From Planctomycetota bacterium (lineage in GTDB: Bacteria; Planctomycetota; UBA8742; UBA2392): 64,000 bases of DNA. The position numbers and the translations under genes were made by a program. The notes below the pieces were generated by a model. It made no database searches. It saw only the letters and a list, made by a program, of their open reading frames with translations, and was not told where the DNA came from. The stretch spans positions 1 to 64,000 of the forward strand of contig JAGQRH010000003.1 in assembly GCA_020425605.1 (NCBI GenBank), written 5' to 3'. Positions 1 through 10,216 of this stretch are shown here, in pieces (positions within the stretch are counted from its first letter, which is position 1; every line of letters starts with the position of its first letter).

Positions 1-1063
<1,063 letters not shown>

Positions 1064-1358
1064 CAAAAATTTGATCTCGGTCACATTCTCTGGGCATTGG
1101 GCAATGGTCCCAAAATGATTACGGGTCATTACTTCAATGCTAAAAGATGTGACTGATTGTTTTGATTGGCGCCCCTGCCTAAGCAGGAGCAGATCAAAGG
1201 TACCCGACTCGGCCGAAGCCGAACCAGGCGCAGAAGTCTTCCTCGCACCCCCGCCGGTATGGCGGCTGACGTCTGACCCACTGGGCCGTCTGTCAGGAGC
1301 TGTGCTCATCGCGCGATTGCAGTCTCCTACAATCACATCCTCTTCTTGCTGGCTATTC

Positions 1359-1373
1359 AGTTTTCAAAGAACA
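1359..1373 (-). promoter_or_regulatory. boxA-like rRNA antitermination site
   Basis: The minus strand reads TGTTCTTTGAAAACT, which matches the boxA-type element found in rRNA leaders and spacers that bind NusB/NusE. It sits about 300 bases upstream of the 16S 5' end, inside the leader, which is the expected place. The match is by motif and position only. Confidence 0.7.
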
Positions 1374-1670
1374 GTGGTCTTCAGGCACTCGCCATTTTCA
1401 AAACTGGCACTACCCAAAAACACACCGGCACCTACTTCCCTGATTCAGGGCAGGCACCGGGCGTTTGAGGCCGGAAGGCCTCAGGCGCTCAGCGCCAATC
1501 TCCTGCTTCGCAGAGACAGTTGGTTCCACGACACGGATATGTGTCGGGCCCCTCAATGTATCCGGAGTATTTCTCTGGTCAACCCCGGGAACCCAAGTTT
1601 TCGCCGAAACGCCTTGCTTTCGGGCTTCCGTCACGCCTCCCGGCCTGACCTCCCCTTTGTGGGGCGCGCA

Positions 1671-1698
1671 AAAGTAGCGCGTTTCTTTCCGGAGTCAA
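1671..1698 (-). promoter_or_regulatory. Candidate rrn promoter
   Basis: On the minus strand TTGACT (complement of 1693-1698) and TACTTT (complement of 1671-1676) are separated by 16 bases. Transcription would start near 1664 and give a leader of about 600 bases that includes the boxA. The spacing is acceptable for a sigma-70-type promoter, but other promoters in the leader cannot be excluded. Confidence 0.35.
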
Positions 1699-1840
1699 GC
1701 CCCGATGAAGATCTTTTTTCTACAGGGCGAAAATACCCGTCTTGCCAGTGCAACCAACCAACGAAATCCGGTTTCAAGCGACACGGAAAACGAACGACGA
1801 CACCCGTTTCTTCCCGCCCGCGAAGCCCCGTCCGAAGCCA

Positions 1841-2356
1841 CTAGTACGTGACCAGGCTCAGCACGTTCCGGTCGGCGAGCTTCTCGCGCCCGTTGAGGAA
1901 CAGCAACTCGACAACAAACCCCACGGCCGCGACGGACGCGCCCAGGCGCTCGACCAGCTCGCACGACGCCGCGGCGGTTCCACCTGTCGCGAGAAGGTCG
2001 TCGATCACGATCACGCGATCGTCGCTGCCGACGCCGTCGCTGTGCATCTCCAGCGTTCCCTCGCCATACTCAAGTGTGTAGCTGACGCTGATCTTGTCGT
2101 ACGGAAGCTTGCCCGGCTTGCGAATCGGCGTGAACGGCAACTCCATCTGCGCGGCCAGCACGGCGCCGAAGATGAACCCGCGCGATTCTATGCCTACGAT
2201 GCGCGTCGGCTTCAGCGATTCAAACTCGCGCTCAAATGCGCCGCAGATGCGCGCCATCGCGGCCGGATCGCCGAGGATCGGCGTGATGTCCTTGAAGATA
2301 ATGCCCGGCTTCGGAAAGTCCGGGATGTCGCGAATCAAGCGCTTGATCGAGTCCAT
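1841..2356 (-). CDS. apt: Adenine phosphoribosyltransferase
   Basis: Makes AMP from adenine and PRPP in cytoplasmic purine salvage. The 171-residue protein has the family's usual length and start (MDSIKRLIRDIPDFPKPGI), the FKDITPIL segment, and the PRPP-binding loop VIVIDDLLATGGTAAA. A longer in-frame start exists at 2488, but the ATG at 2354-2356 is preceded by AGGGGGAG at good spacing and gives the standard N-terminus, so it is preferred. The gene reads in the same direction as the rRNA operon that follows it, and its stop codon is about 140 bases before the candidate rrn promoter. The upstream gene (2416-3165) is on the same strand 59 bases away, so the two may share a transcript. Confidence 0.95.
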   Translation of the reverse strand: MDSIKRLIRDIPDFPKPGIIFKDITPILGDPAAMARICGAFEREFESLKPTRIVGIESRGFIFGAVLAAQMELPFTPIRKPGKLPYDKISVSYTLEYGEGTLEMHSDGVGSDDRVIVIDDLLATGGTAAASCELVERLGASVAAVGFVVELLFLNGREKLADRNVLSLVTY

Positions 2357-2415
2357 GGCCGCTCCCCCTTGAGTGCCTTGTAGGTCGGGGTGCCCTCGGC
2401 GGCAAGCGTTCGCGG

Positions 2416-3165
2416 CTACAGACGGCCAACCAGCTTCAACACTGCCACGAGGGCGCACATCGCGACAACCGGTCCAGAGAACCACCATCCAGACATGAAC
2501 AACATGACGGTTGCGATCGCACCAAGCTTGTGCCCCCGCGCTACGCTGCGAGTGTTTCTCCAGACCTCAAGCGGAGCGGTGAGAATCCCGGGGAAACCGA
2601 TGAAGCCTGCGATTGACGTATATGCATTCCACTTGAGGCAAGCTCGAACTGCATGCCGGCGGCACAGCAGCCTGCGAAACGGCCTGCGCACGTAGGCTCC
2701 GACGATGGGCATCACGCCGATGCTGCCAACGTATGCCAGGTCGATCACGGCGGCCGGTGCGCTTCCGCATTTCTCGCAAGACGGCACGCGGCCGCCTGCA
2801 CCGGAAGCCAGGGATGCCAGGAAGTCTTCGACCTTGCCTGCGCGTGCACGGGAATCCGTCAGTGCATTCGCAAGCGCCCACACGCGCTCTTGGTCAACCT
2901 TGCCGAGCAATGAAAAGGCCGTGAGCCCGACTTGCTCGTGTTTGTCGGCAAGCGCGTTGTAGTACGTAATGCGAACGACGCGATCACCGGCCGTCTCGAT
3001 ATCGGTGATTGTCGCCAAGGGAATCGAGAGGTTGTCGTTCAGCCAAAGGTAGTCGTATGAGACTGCAACCCTCAGGTTTTCTTCAGATAGACCGCCATCA
3101 AACCGGAACTCCCCCTGATACGCGATCCCCGCAGACGGACGGCGAATGCGGTACGGGTTCGACAT
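2416..3165 (-). CDS. Membrane protein with a zinc-ribbon-like Cys cluster, function unknown
   Basis: The 249-residue product begins with a soluble domain of about 130 residues that looks all-beta (PH-like on inspection), followed by CEKCG (roughly residue 154), a hydrophobic stretch, then LLCRRHAVRAC. The spaced Cys and His pairs could bind a metal. Two further hydrophobic segments occupy the C-terminal third (IAGFIGFPGILTAPLEVW and VMLFMSGWWFSGPVVAMCAL), so the protein is probably anchored in the inner membrane with the N-terminal domain in the cytoplasm. The start at 3163-3165 is chosen because GAGG precedes it; an upstream in-frame start at 3249 would add 28 basic residues of low quality. 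I do not recognise a named family. Confidence 0.75.
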   Translation of the reverse strand: MSNPYRIRRPSAGIAYQGEFRFDGGLSEENLRVAVSYDYLWLNDNLSIPLATITDIETAGDRVVRITYYNALADKHEQVGLTAFSLLGKVDQERVWALANALTDSRARAGKVEDFLASLASGAGGRVPSCEKCGSAPAAVIDLAYVGSIGVMPIVGAYVRRPFRRLLCRRHAVRACLKWNAYTSIAGFIGFPGILTAPLEVWRNTRSVARGHKLGAIATVMLFMSGWWFSGPVVAMCALVAVLKLVGRL

Positions 3166-3301
3166 GGCCGACCTCGTTCGGTTTTCTGTATGGTCGGCCT
3201 CTCCCAAGAACTTGTCAACGAAACATCGAGAATACGCGCGAGTGCGCACTTTCGTTTGCTAGCGGCTTGAACCTTGCGGCGTTCCATCCGAAAAGGGCGG
3301 C

Positions 3302-5404
3302 ATGGAAAGTCGCTACTCAGATGAAAAGGCCGCCGCGTTTCTTGATCGTTTCGCGGCAGCGGGCGAAGACGTTGCGATGCGCGTCTACACGTCGCAGCTG
3401 ATTGGCGGCGACCCCGATCTTGTGATGCACGGCGGCGGCAACACGAGCGTGAAGGGGGAGTTCAAGAACATCCTGGGCGAGACCGTTCCCGCGATTTTCG
3501 TGAAGGGCAGCGGCTGGAACCTCGACAGCATCGAGCCGCCCGGGCTGCCGGGGCTGGACCTTGAGTACCTGAAGAAGTTGCGCGCGCTGGACTCACTCTC
3601 TGACGAGGAGATGGTCAGCCAGCTTCGCACGCACTTGTTCGATGCCTCGGCGCCGAACCCGAGTGTCGAGACACTGCTGCACGCATTCCTGCCGCACAAG
3701 TTCATCGATCACAGTCACGCAGACGCGATCCTCGCTATCACCAACCGTCCCAACGGCGAAGAGCTGGTGCGCGAAATCTTCGGCGAGCGCGTCGGCATCG
3801 TACGCTACGTGATGCCCGGCTTTGAATTGGCCAAGGTGTGTGCCGAGGTCTACGAACAAAATGAAAGCGTCGAGGGACTCGTACTGTTGAAGCACGGGTT
3901 GTTCACGTTCGGCGCGACCGGCAGGGAAAGCTACGAGCGGCACATTGAACTTGTCAGCCTCGCCGAAGACTGGCTGCGCGACGAAAAGGCCAAGGGCCGA
4001 CGCCTGAAGGAAGCTTTTGACGCGCCCGACCCGCCCGAAGCGCTCGCGCCGGAGATCGCCCCGCTGCTGCGCAGGCTGCTCGCAGAGGCTACCGGCGACC
4101 CGGATGCGCCTTACAAGCGCATGGTGCTGGAATGGCGCGACAGCGACGAGATTCTGGACTTCGTGAATTCCGCCGAGCTTGCGACGCTGGCCCTGACCGG
4201 CCCGCTGACGCCCGACCACGTAATCCGCACCAAGGCGTTGCCGCTTGTGCTGTTCGCACCTGAGTTCGACGACCCGGCCGAACAACTCGGCCACGCAGTC
4301 ACGGCGTATCGCCGCGCCTACGACAGTTACTTCAAGACGATGATCTACCAGAAGGGCGTTGAGCGTGTGCGGCTAGACGACTACCCGCGCATCGTACTGG
4401 TGCCGGGCGTAGGCCTCATGGCGTGGGGCGAAAGCAAGAAGGCAGCACGCATTGCGGCCGACATCTATGAGCACACCATCCGCGTCAAGTCGTTGGTGTA
4501 CGCGACGGGCGAATACGAAGCCCTGCCGGAAACCGACTTGTTCGATGTCGAGTACTGGCCGCTCGAGCAGGCCAAGCTCGGCAAGAACAAGCCGAAGCCT
4601 CTACAGGGGCAGGTCGCCGTAGTGACTGGCGCGGCCGGCGCGATCGGCAGCGCCGTGGCGCAGAGCCTGATCGAGGCAGGCGCGCATGTCGTATTGAGCG
4701 ACGTCAACGCCGAGCGCCTGGAAGCGACTTGCGAAGCACTGGGTGCAAAGTACGGCCGGGATTCGCGGCGCGGCGTGGTGAGCGACGTGACCGATGAGCG
4801 CAGCGTGCAAGCCCTGTTTGAAGAGGCTTCGCGCCAGTACGGCGGCGTGGACATTGTAGTGCCCAACGCCGGCATCGCGCACTCACGCCCGCTGGAAGAG
4901 CTAGATACTGACGACTGGCAACGCGTGATGGACGTCAACGTGAAGGGCTACTTCCTGGTGATGCGGGAAGCCGCGCGCCTCATGAAGAAGCAGGGCACGG
5001 GCGGGCACATCATCGCGATCGGCAGCAAGAACGTAATGGCGCCGGGCGCCGAGTTCTCGGCTTACTCGGCCAGCAAGGCGGCCGTCCACCAGCTGGCGAA
5101 AGTTACGGCGATGGAGCTGGCCAAGGACGGGATTCGCGTCAACGTGCTCGCGCCCGACGCGGTATTCGGCGATGACAGGAACCCAAGCGGCTTGTGGGAT
5201 GAAGTCGGCCCGGACCGCGCAAAGGCCCACGGCATCGAGTTCAAGCAGCTCGAGGAGCACTACCGCAACCGCAACCTGCTGCACGCGCGCGTCACCGGCC
5301 GTCACGTGGGCAACGCCGTGGTTTTCTTCGCGACAAACCAGACGCCCACCACGGGCGCCACGCTGCCGATCGACGGCGGCATCGCCAACGCATTCCCGCG
5401 GTAG
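3302..5404 (+). CDS. Bifunctional class II aldolase / short-chain dehydrogenase (rhamnulose-1-phosphate aldolase type)
   Basis: A 700-residue fusion. The N-terminal class II aldolase domain (about 20-245) has GGGNTSVK, the zinc-binding HSHAD (near 137) and a third ligand in LLKHGLFTFG. The C-terminal short-chain dehydrogenase domain (about 437-698) has the nucleotide loop TGAAGAIG and the YSASK catalytic pair near 587, with the partner serine in AIGSKN. Fusions of this length cleave rhamnulose-1-phosphate or a related sugar phosphate to dihydroxyacetone phosphate and lactaldehyde, then oxidise the aldehyde to lactate; they occur in PVC bacteria that degrade deoxysugars. No rhamnose isomerase or kinase is nearby, so the substrate is inferred from family only. 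An AGGGCGG ribosome site precedes the ATG. Confidence 0.88.
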   Translation: MESRYSDEKAAAFLDRFAAAGEDVAMRVYTSQLIGGDPDLVMHGGGNTSVKGEFKNILGETVPAIFVKGSGWNLDSIEPPGLPGLDLEYLKKLRALDSLSDEEMVSQLRTHLFDASAPNPSVETLLHAFLPHKFIDHSHADAILAITNRPNGEELVREIFGERVGIVRYVMPGFELAKVCAEVYEQNESVEGLVLLKHGLFTFGATGRESYERHIELVSLAEDWLRDEKAKGRRLKEAFDAPDPPEALAPEIAPLLRRLLAEATGDPDAPYKRMVLEWRDSDEILDFVNSAELATLALTGPLTPDHVIRTKALPLVLFAPEFDDPAEQLGHAVTAYRRAYDSYFKTMIYQKGVERVRLDDYPRIVLVPGVGLMAWGESKKAARIAADIYEHTIRVKSLVYATGEYEALPETDLFDVEYWPLEQAKLGKNKPKPLQGQVAVVTGAAGAIGSAVAQSLIEAGAHVVLSDVNAERLEATCEALGAKYGRDSRRGVVSDVTDERSVQALFEEASRQYGGVDIVVPNAGIAHSRPLEELDTDDWQRVMDVNVKGYFLVMREAARLMKKQGTGGHIIAIGSKNVMAPGAEFSAYSASKAAVHQLAKVTAMELAKDGIRVNVLAPDAVFGDDRNPSGLWDEVGPDRAKAHGIEFKQLEEHYRNRNLLHARVTGRHVGNAVVFFATNQTPTTGATLPIDGGIANAFPR

Positions 5405-5578
5405 CTTGATCTCAAACTGCGTTTCGCACAGAGCCGCGTGGGCAGTGCGCGTTCTGCGTGAGATTTGCTGTTGCCGAATCGGTAGCGCGGGATCGAATTG
5501 CAGCCTGAATTGCGGGTGAAACCGGGGTTGGCGACGTGTTAATGGTGAGTAGATTGCACGCCCAGAGAGCGAGAGAAC

Positions 5579-7300
5579 ATGGCAACCGACACGCTGGAAC
5601 AGCTACCGAAACAGTACCCGCGCACCTTTGTGCCGGCCGACCTCATCGTGCGCGGCTTTGAAGACGTACGCGCGCTCTACGATCAATTGCTGGACGCTGA
5701 GCTGGATTCCGCCGAAGCGCTAGAGGCATGGATGCTGCAGCGCTCGGAGCTCGAGGCAGTGATCCAGGAAGTTACCTCGCGCATCTACATCCGCAGCACG
5801 GTTGACACCACAAACCTTGACTACAAGCAGGCCTTCCTTGACTGGGTCGAGGAAGTTGAGCCGAAGATCAAGCCGATCAGCCACAAGCTAAACCTGAAGT
5901 TCCGCGACTGCCCCGCACGCGCGCAGCTCGATAAGTCCGTCTACGGCATCTACGAGCGGAGTGTCCTGACCTCGCTTGAGTTGTTCAGTGAAAAGAACGT
6001 GCCCCTTGAGACGGCACTCTCCAAGCTCACCAACAAGTACGAGGAAATCCAGGGCGGTATTGCGATCGAATTCGAGGGCGAGCAGCGCACACCGCAGCAG
6101 ATGTCGAAATTCCAGCTTGAGCCCGATCGCGCCGTCCGTGAAGCAGCCTGGCGCGCGACTTCTGAGCGCCGTCTCGAGGAAGCCTCGAAGCTGGACGAGT
6201 TGTTTGACAAGCAGCTGCGCCTGCGCGAGCAGGTCGCTGCCAACGCCGGCCTGGAGAACTTCCGCGACTTCCAGTTCAAGTCGTTCCTGCGTTTCGACTA
6301 CACGCCCGCAGACTGCGACAAGTTTGCCGCAGCGGTGGAAAGCGTTGCGCTCCCGGCCGTCGAGCGTGTGCTGGCGCGTCGCAGAAGCGAAATGAGGCTC
6401 GACAGCCTGCGGCCGTGGGACACCAGTGTGGACCCGCAAGGCCGCAGCGCACTAAAGCCGTTCGAAGACGTCGAAGAGTTGAAAGCCGGCTGCAGCCGCA
6501 TATTCCACAAGGTAGACGGCGAGCTTGGTGCGCAGTTCGACAACATGCGCGACCTTGGATTGCTCGACCTCGACAACCGCCGAGGCAAGGCGCCGGGCGG
6601 CTACCAGAGCACGCTGGACGAAGTGCGCCTGCCGTTCATTTTCATGAACGCCGTCGGCATTGACGGCGACCTCCGCACACTGCTGCACGAGGGCGGCCAC
6701 GCCTTCCACGCCTACGCGAGCGCGAGCCAGCCACTGATTCAGTACCGCAGCGCGCCGATGGAATTCTGCGAAGTGGCGAGCATGAGCATGGAGCTGCTCG
6801 GTCTGCCGCATATGGATGAGTTCTACAGCGGCGAAGAGCTTGCACGGGCACGGCGAGAATTCCTGGAAGGCGTAATCGAGTACTTCCCATGGTACGCGAT
6901 CATCGACCAGTTCCAGCACTGGGTCTACACGAACGCAGGCTGCACCGTTCAGCAGCGTGAAGACAAGTGGCTTGAGTTGAATGAACGCTACAGCGCAGGC
7001 GTCGACTGGAGCGGACTGGAGAAGTACCGCCGCAACGGCTGGCAGCGGATCGGCCACATCTTCTTTGCGCCGTTCTATTTCATCGAGTACGCGATCGCGC
7101 AGATCGGCGCGCTGCAAGTGTGGCTGAACAGCAAGAAGAACGGGCCCACTGCGCTTGAGCAGTATAGGCACGCACTGAGCCTCGGCGGCAGCGCAACCCT
7201 GCCGGAGCTGTTCAAGGCCGCCGGCGGCAAGTTCGGCATGGGCGCAGATACCATCAAGCCCCTGATGGACGCGCTTGAGAATGAACTTGCGTCGCTGTAG
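5579..7300 (+). CDS. M3 family oligoendopeptidase
   Basis: A cytoplasmic zinc metallopeptidase of the thimet oligopeptidase/PepF family (573 residues; PepF-type proteins are usually 560-610). The zinc motif HEGGHAFH begins at residue 370, and the downstream EFCEVASMSMELLGL supplies the third ligand, as expected. It cleaves short peptides and probably takes part in peptide turnover. The ATG at 5579 follows GAGAGAAC. It stands alone, with a 174-base gap upstream that shows no gene and a long stem-loop just after the stop. Confidence 0.93.
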   Translation: MATDTLEQLPKQYPRTFVPADLIVRGFEDVRALYDQLLDAELDSAEALEAWMLQRSELEAVIQEVTSRIYIRSTVDTTNLDYKQAFLDWVEEVEPKIKPISHKLNLKFRDCPARAQLDKSVYGIYERSVLTSLELFSEKNVPLETALSKLTNKYEEIQGGIAIEFEGEQRTPQQMSKFQLEPDRAVREAAWRATSERRLEEASKLDELFDKQLRLREQVAANAGLENFRDFQFKSFLRFDYTPADCDKFAAAVESVALPAVERVLARRRSEMRLDSLRPWDTSVDPQGRSALKPFEDVEELKAGCSRIFHKVDGELGAQFDNMRDLGLLDLDNRRGKAPGGYQSTLDEVRLPFIFMNAVGIDGDLRTLLHEGGHAFHAYASASQPLIQYRSAPMEFCEVASMSMELLGLPHMDEFYSGEELARARREFLEGVIEYFPWYAIIDQFQHWVYTNAGCTVQQREDKWLELNERYSAGVDWSGLEKYRRNGWQRIGHIFFAPFYFIEYAIAQIGALQVWLNSKKNGPTALEQYRHALSLGGSATLPELFKAAGGKFGMGADTIKPLMDALENELASL

Positions 7301-7333
7301 TAACTGCTCGCGCGAAGACTCGAAATTCAAACG

Positions 7334-7371
7334 AAGACGCGAAGAAGACCCCGGCGGTTCTTCGCGTCTTT
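7334..7371 (+). terminator. Stem-loop terminator after the M3 peptidase
   Basis: A perfect 13-base stem (7334-7346 with 7358-7370, based on AAGACGCGAAGAA) closes an 11-base loop and is followed by TTTGCTC. The T run is short, so it may be a weak terminator. The sequence also belongs to the dispersed GACGCGAAG-type intergenic words seen elsewhere in the window. Confidence 0.55.
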
Positions 7372-7395
7372 GCTCATATTCGCGCAAGGTAGTTG

Positions 7396-8370
7396 ATGGT
7401 GCCCACGGAAGAACATCAGGCAAAGCGAACACGGCGGATCGCGACCGCCGCGTTGATGTCCGTCTGCCTGTTCTGGGGCGCGACGTTTCTGTGGATGGAG
7501 CAGGGAACCGATGCCCTGCAGCGCATTTATGGTGAAGAAAACCGCGCGGCCATCGGCGCGTTCTTCCTGCTGTGGCGTTTCGTCATTGCGGCGCTGCTCA
7601 TGCCATTGCTGGTGCCCCGCAGCTTGAAGCGGCTCGACAAGCTGGCGCTCAAGTGGGGCTTCTGGCTCAGCCTGCCGTTTGCGCTCGGCTTCTTGCTGCA
7701 GATATTCGGCTTGACGCAGGCGGACGTGCAACCCGGGCAGTCGGCGTTCCTGACTTCGCTGTACGTGGTCGCGACACCGATCCTGGCAGCGATCATCTGG
7801 CGCCGTTTGCCGCCACGCGGCGTGGCGCTGGGTGTTGTGCTGGCGGTGATCGGCGCGGCCTACATGAAGGGGCCACCGCATGGGGGTCTGAGCCTCGGCG
7901 CCTGGAGCACGATTGCATGCGCCGTAGTGTTCGGCGCGCACATCCTGCTGACCGACTACGCCACCAAGCGCGCCGACCCAATGGCGATCACGCTGGTGAT
8001 GTTCCTGTTCAGCATCCTCTGGAACGGGCTGGCGCTGTTGGCCGCGCCCGGCGGGCCGGCGATGTTCGAGCCCGGCTTGCTCGCACAATCGTTTGCGGAC
8101 CTGACGTTTGTCGGCACCGAGATCGCCTGCGCGCTGTTCGCCACCGTGATCGCCGTCAGCGTGCTTAACCGCTGGCAGAAAGAGCTTGCGCCGTCGCGCG
8201 CTGCCATCGTCTACACGGCCGAGCCGGTGCTGGCGGCTCTGATCAGCGTGTTCGCCGGGCGGGACGTGATCGACGGCTGGCTGTTGTTCGGCGCGACGAT
8301 GATCCTGCTCGCGAACCTTAGCGCGGAGTTCCTGCGCAAACGGCCTAAGCTTGCCCCACCCGTCGCGTAG
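7396..8370 (+). CDS. EamA/DMT family transporter
   Basis: A 324-residue inner-membrane protein with about ten hydrophobic helices arranged as two five-helix EamA halves. The first half opens with LFWGATFLWMEQGT and includes the PGQSAFLTSLYVV stretch; the second includes AAIVYTAEPVLAALISV, typical of the drug/metabolite transporter superfamily. The substrate cannot be told from sequence. The ATG at 7396 is chosen over an adjacent in-frame TTG (7393) because AAGG sits six bases upstream. It faces the minus-strand gene 8420-9955 across a strong hairpin. Confidence 0.9.
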   Translation: MVPTEEHQAKRTRRIATAALMSVCLFWGATFLWMEQGTDALQRIYGEENRAAIGAFFLLWRFVIAALLMPLLVPRSLKRLDKLALKWGFWLSLPFALGFLLQIFGLTQADVQPGQSAFLTSLYVVATPILAAIIWRRLPPRGVALGVVLAVIGAAYMKGPPHGGLSLGAWSTIACAVVFGAHILLTDYATKRADPMAITLVMFLFSILWNGLALLAAPGGPAMFEPGLLAQSFADLTFVGTEIACALFATVIAVSVLNRWQKELAPSRAAIVYTAEPVLAALISVFAGRDVIDGWLLFGATMILLANLSAEFLRKRPKLAPPVA

Positions 8371-8376
8371 CGCAAA

Positions 8377-8398
8377 CGGCCCGGCTTTCGCCGGGCCG
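8377..8398. terminator. Terminator-like hairpin between convergent genes
   Basis: CGGCCCGGC (8377-8385) and GCCGGGCCG (8390-8398) form a perfect 9-base stem with a TTTC loop between the EamA stop and the stop of the minus-strand gene. There is no T tract on either strand, so its termination role is by position only. Confidence 0.45.
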
Positions 8399-8419
8399 CC
8401 GTGAGCGACTGTCGTTAAG

Positions 8420-9955
8420 CTATTTGAATTTGATGTCCCAGTCATCAAGTTCGTAGACGACCATCGTGCCGCCGAATTTCACGTACACGGCTACCAGCCA
8501 CTTGTACTTGGTCGTGCTGCTGGCCTTGTCCCACCACTCGGTGAGGCTCGGCACGTAGCTGGGCACCTTGAGTTTGCTGAGGTCCTGCTTGCCGAGTTTC
8601 GGCGCATCCTTCTTGCCGCTGTCGTCGTCGCCGCCGTCCCTGCCCAGGGCACGCTCAATGGCCTTCTTGATGTCGTCAGGGCTGATCCCGTCCGGAATGG
8701 GAATCCCATCCGGCTTTTCCTGAAACCCGTCGGCCGGGTCGTTGACGCCGTCGCCATCGCGCCCACCGCCGCGGCGCCCGTTGTCGCGCGGATTGTTCGG
8801 TGTTGCGTTCGGGTCGTCCGTGGGCTTTTTGCCGGCGATCGGAAGGTGGCCGCCGACGATCTGGTAGAAGCCGTCTTCGCCGAAGGTGGCCTTCTTGGTG
8901 CTCAGGCGGTGGATCTTGGCCTCATCGAGGTCGAAGCGCTGCTGGAACCGGTTCTTGATGTCGTTGGCGTCGCTGCCTCCGACCATGCCGGCGATCTTTT
9001 CGGCAATCGCCACATCCATCTGTCGGCGGGCCCAGTTCAGTGCCTCAGTGACCGAGGCTTCCTTGTTGTCCTTGTCGCGGATGTAGTCGCGTGCGACCGG
9101 CTTCATCTGCTTGTACCACTCGTTGATCACGTACTTCGTGAAGTCCAGGTCGATCTCGGCGTAGGTATCGTCCACCTTGCTGAGCACCGGGCCGGTCGGA
9201 CTGTAGCTGTCCTTTGCCTCGTCCAGGATGTTCAGCGCGCCCTGATACACGTGCTTCTTCGCCTGTTTGCGGGCTTCGACCAGCAGCGTAAGCACGGCCG
9301 CCTGGCGAATCAGCTCATCAAGTTCGGTTTCATACTCGGTGAGGCGCGCCTGCAGCTTGCTGTCCGGCGAACTGGCGAGTGCGAGCGATACGTAGTCCTT
9401 TGCCTCAGGATACAGCCCGAGCTTGTCGGCGATGCGGGCAAGCTCGTAATACTGCTTGGCGGTTTCCAACGGCTCGCGCTGGCTTTCCGCAAGGCGAAGC
9501 ACGTCCGGCTCAGCCATCATCACGGATGCGTCGATCAGGATGTCCTTGACGAAGCCTTCTTCGATGACTTCGTCATCGGGGATCACCTTGCCATTGGTCA
9601 AGTCGAAGTTCTTGACGCGGTAGCCGTTTGCGACCTGGGTGATCTCGCCTTCCATCACGCTGCCGTCGATCAGCTCAAGCCGTGCACCCTCGACCATGAC
9701 TTCAAGATTCAGGCCCTCATCCGGGTCCTGGGCGTTGGTGAGGCGCTTTTTGAGGCCTTCATCGACCTGGTTCCAGCGCAGGAAGACCTGCCCGCCGGAC
9801 TCCGTCAGCTTGAACGTGAAGCCGTCTTCTTTCACTTCGACAACATCGCCCTGCAGGAAACGCCCGTCAGCAAGACGAATCTGTTCGGCACTCACAAAAT
9901 TTACGCTGAGCAACAGGCCAAGAACCAAGGCCGGCAGCCACTTGAGCATGCGCAT
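8420..9955 (-). CDS. Secreted protein with an N-terminal beta domain and acidic linker, function unknown
   Basis: A 511-residue exported protein. The start at 9953-9955 follows GGGAG and gives a clear signal peptide (MRMLKWLPALVLGLLLSVNF, cleavage probably after VSA). Next comes a small beta domain (IRLADGRFLQGDVVEVKEDG) that occurs again in looser form near residue 85 (LELIDGSVMEGEITQVANG), as in secreted PVC proteins with Sm- or SH3-like barrels. The middle (about 140-330) is helical and TPR-like. A Gly/Asp/Asn-rich linker of about 100 residues follows, then a C-terminal block with WWDKASSTTKYKWLVAVYVKF. The Asp-rich linker contains DGDGVND, which resembles a calcium-binding loop. Nothing shows an enzymatic active site. 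Confidence 0.8.
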   Translation of the reverse strand: MRMLKWLPALVLGLLLSVNFVSAEQIRLADGRFLQGDVVEVKEDGFTFKLTESGGQVFLRWNQVDEGLKKRLTNAQDPDEGLNLEVMVEGARLELIDGSVMEGEITQVANGYRVKNFDLTNGKVIPDDEVIEEGFVKDILIDASVMMAEPDVLRLAESQREPLETAKQYYELARIADKLGLYPEAKDYVSLALASSPDSKLQARLTEYETELDELIRQAAVLTLLVEARKQAKKHVYQGALNILDEAKDSYSPTGPVLSKVDDTYAEIDLDFTKYVINEWYKQMKPVARDYIRDKDNKEASVTEALNWARRQMDVAIAEKIAGMVGGSDANDIKNRFQQRFDLDEAKIHRLSTKKATFGEDGFYQIVGGHLPIAGKKPTDDPNATPNNPRDNGRRGGGRDGDGVNDPADGFQEKPDGIPIPDGISPDDIKKAIERALGRDGGDDDSGKKDAPKLGKQDLSKLKVPSYVPSLTEWWDKASSTTKYKWLVAVYVKFGGTMVVYELDDWDIKFK

Positions 9956-10216
9956 GGAGACTCCCTTTGGAGGCAATTCTTCCGCAGAATACTGTCGTAG
10001 AGGTTAGTGGTCCTGCGCCATTACGCAAAGGACAAAGGGCGCAAAGGGGCCTTCGGTCGATATTGCCTTCCCCGTTTCGCGAAAAAATTTCGGGCTGTGT
10101 GCGCTTCCGGGATGACTTTCAACCAACCGGTCGTTTAATTAGAGCAGCACCGATGAGCCGGGTTGCTCGCCCGCCCGATACCCGGCTTATCCGCTTCAAG
10201 ATGTGCAACTGGGTAA

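Larger units (their letters stand above)
1064..1840 (-). other. rRNA leader and upstream intergenic region
   Basis: About 780 bases lie between the 16S 5' end and the apt stop codon. I see no convincing protein gene; the open frames here have no ribosome site or family resemblance. It holds a boxA-like antitermination site (1359-1373), a candidate rrn promoter (1671-1698), a short hairpin built on CTGCCTAAGCAG, and a 9-base inverted repeat (1046-1054 with 1068-1076) that straddles the mature 16S 5' end and could form part of a processing stem. No tRNA was recognised. Confidence 0.7.

Noticed and set aside
1137-1844. 235-residue frame across the rRNA leader
   Set aside because: It lies in a non-coding leader with a boxA, shows unusual Ser/Arg-rich composition and has no ribosome site.
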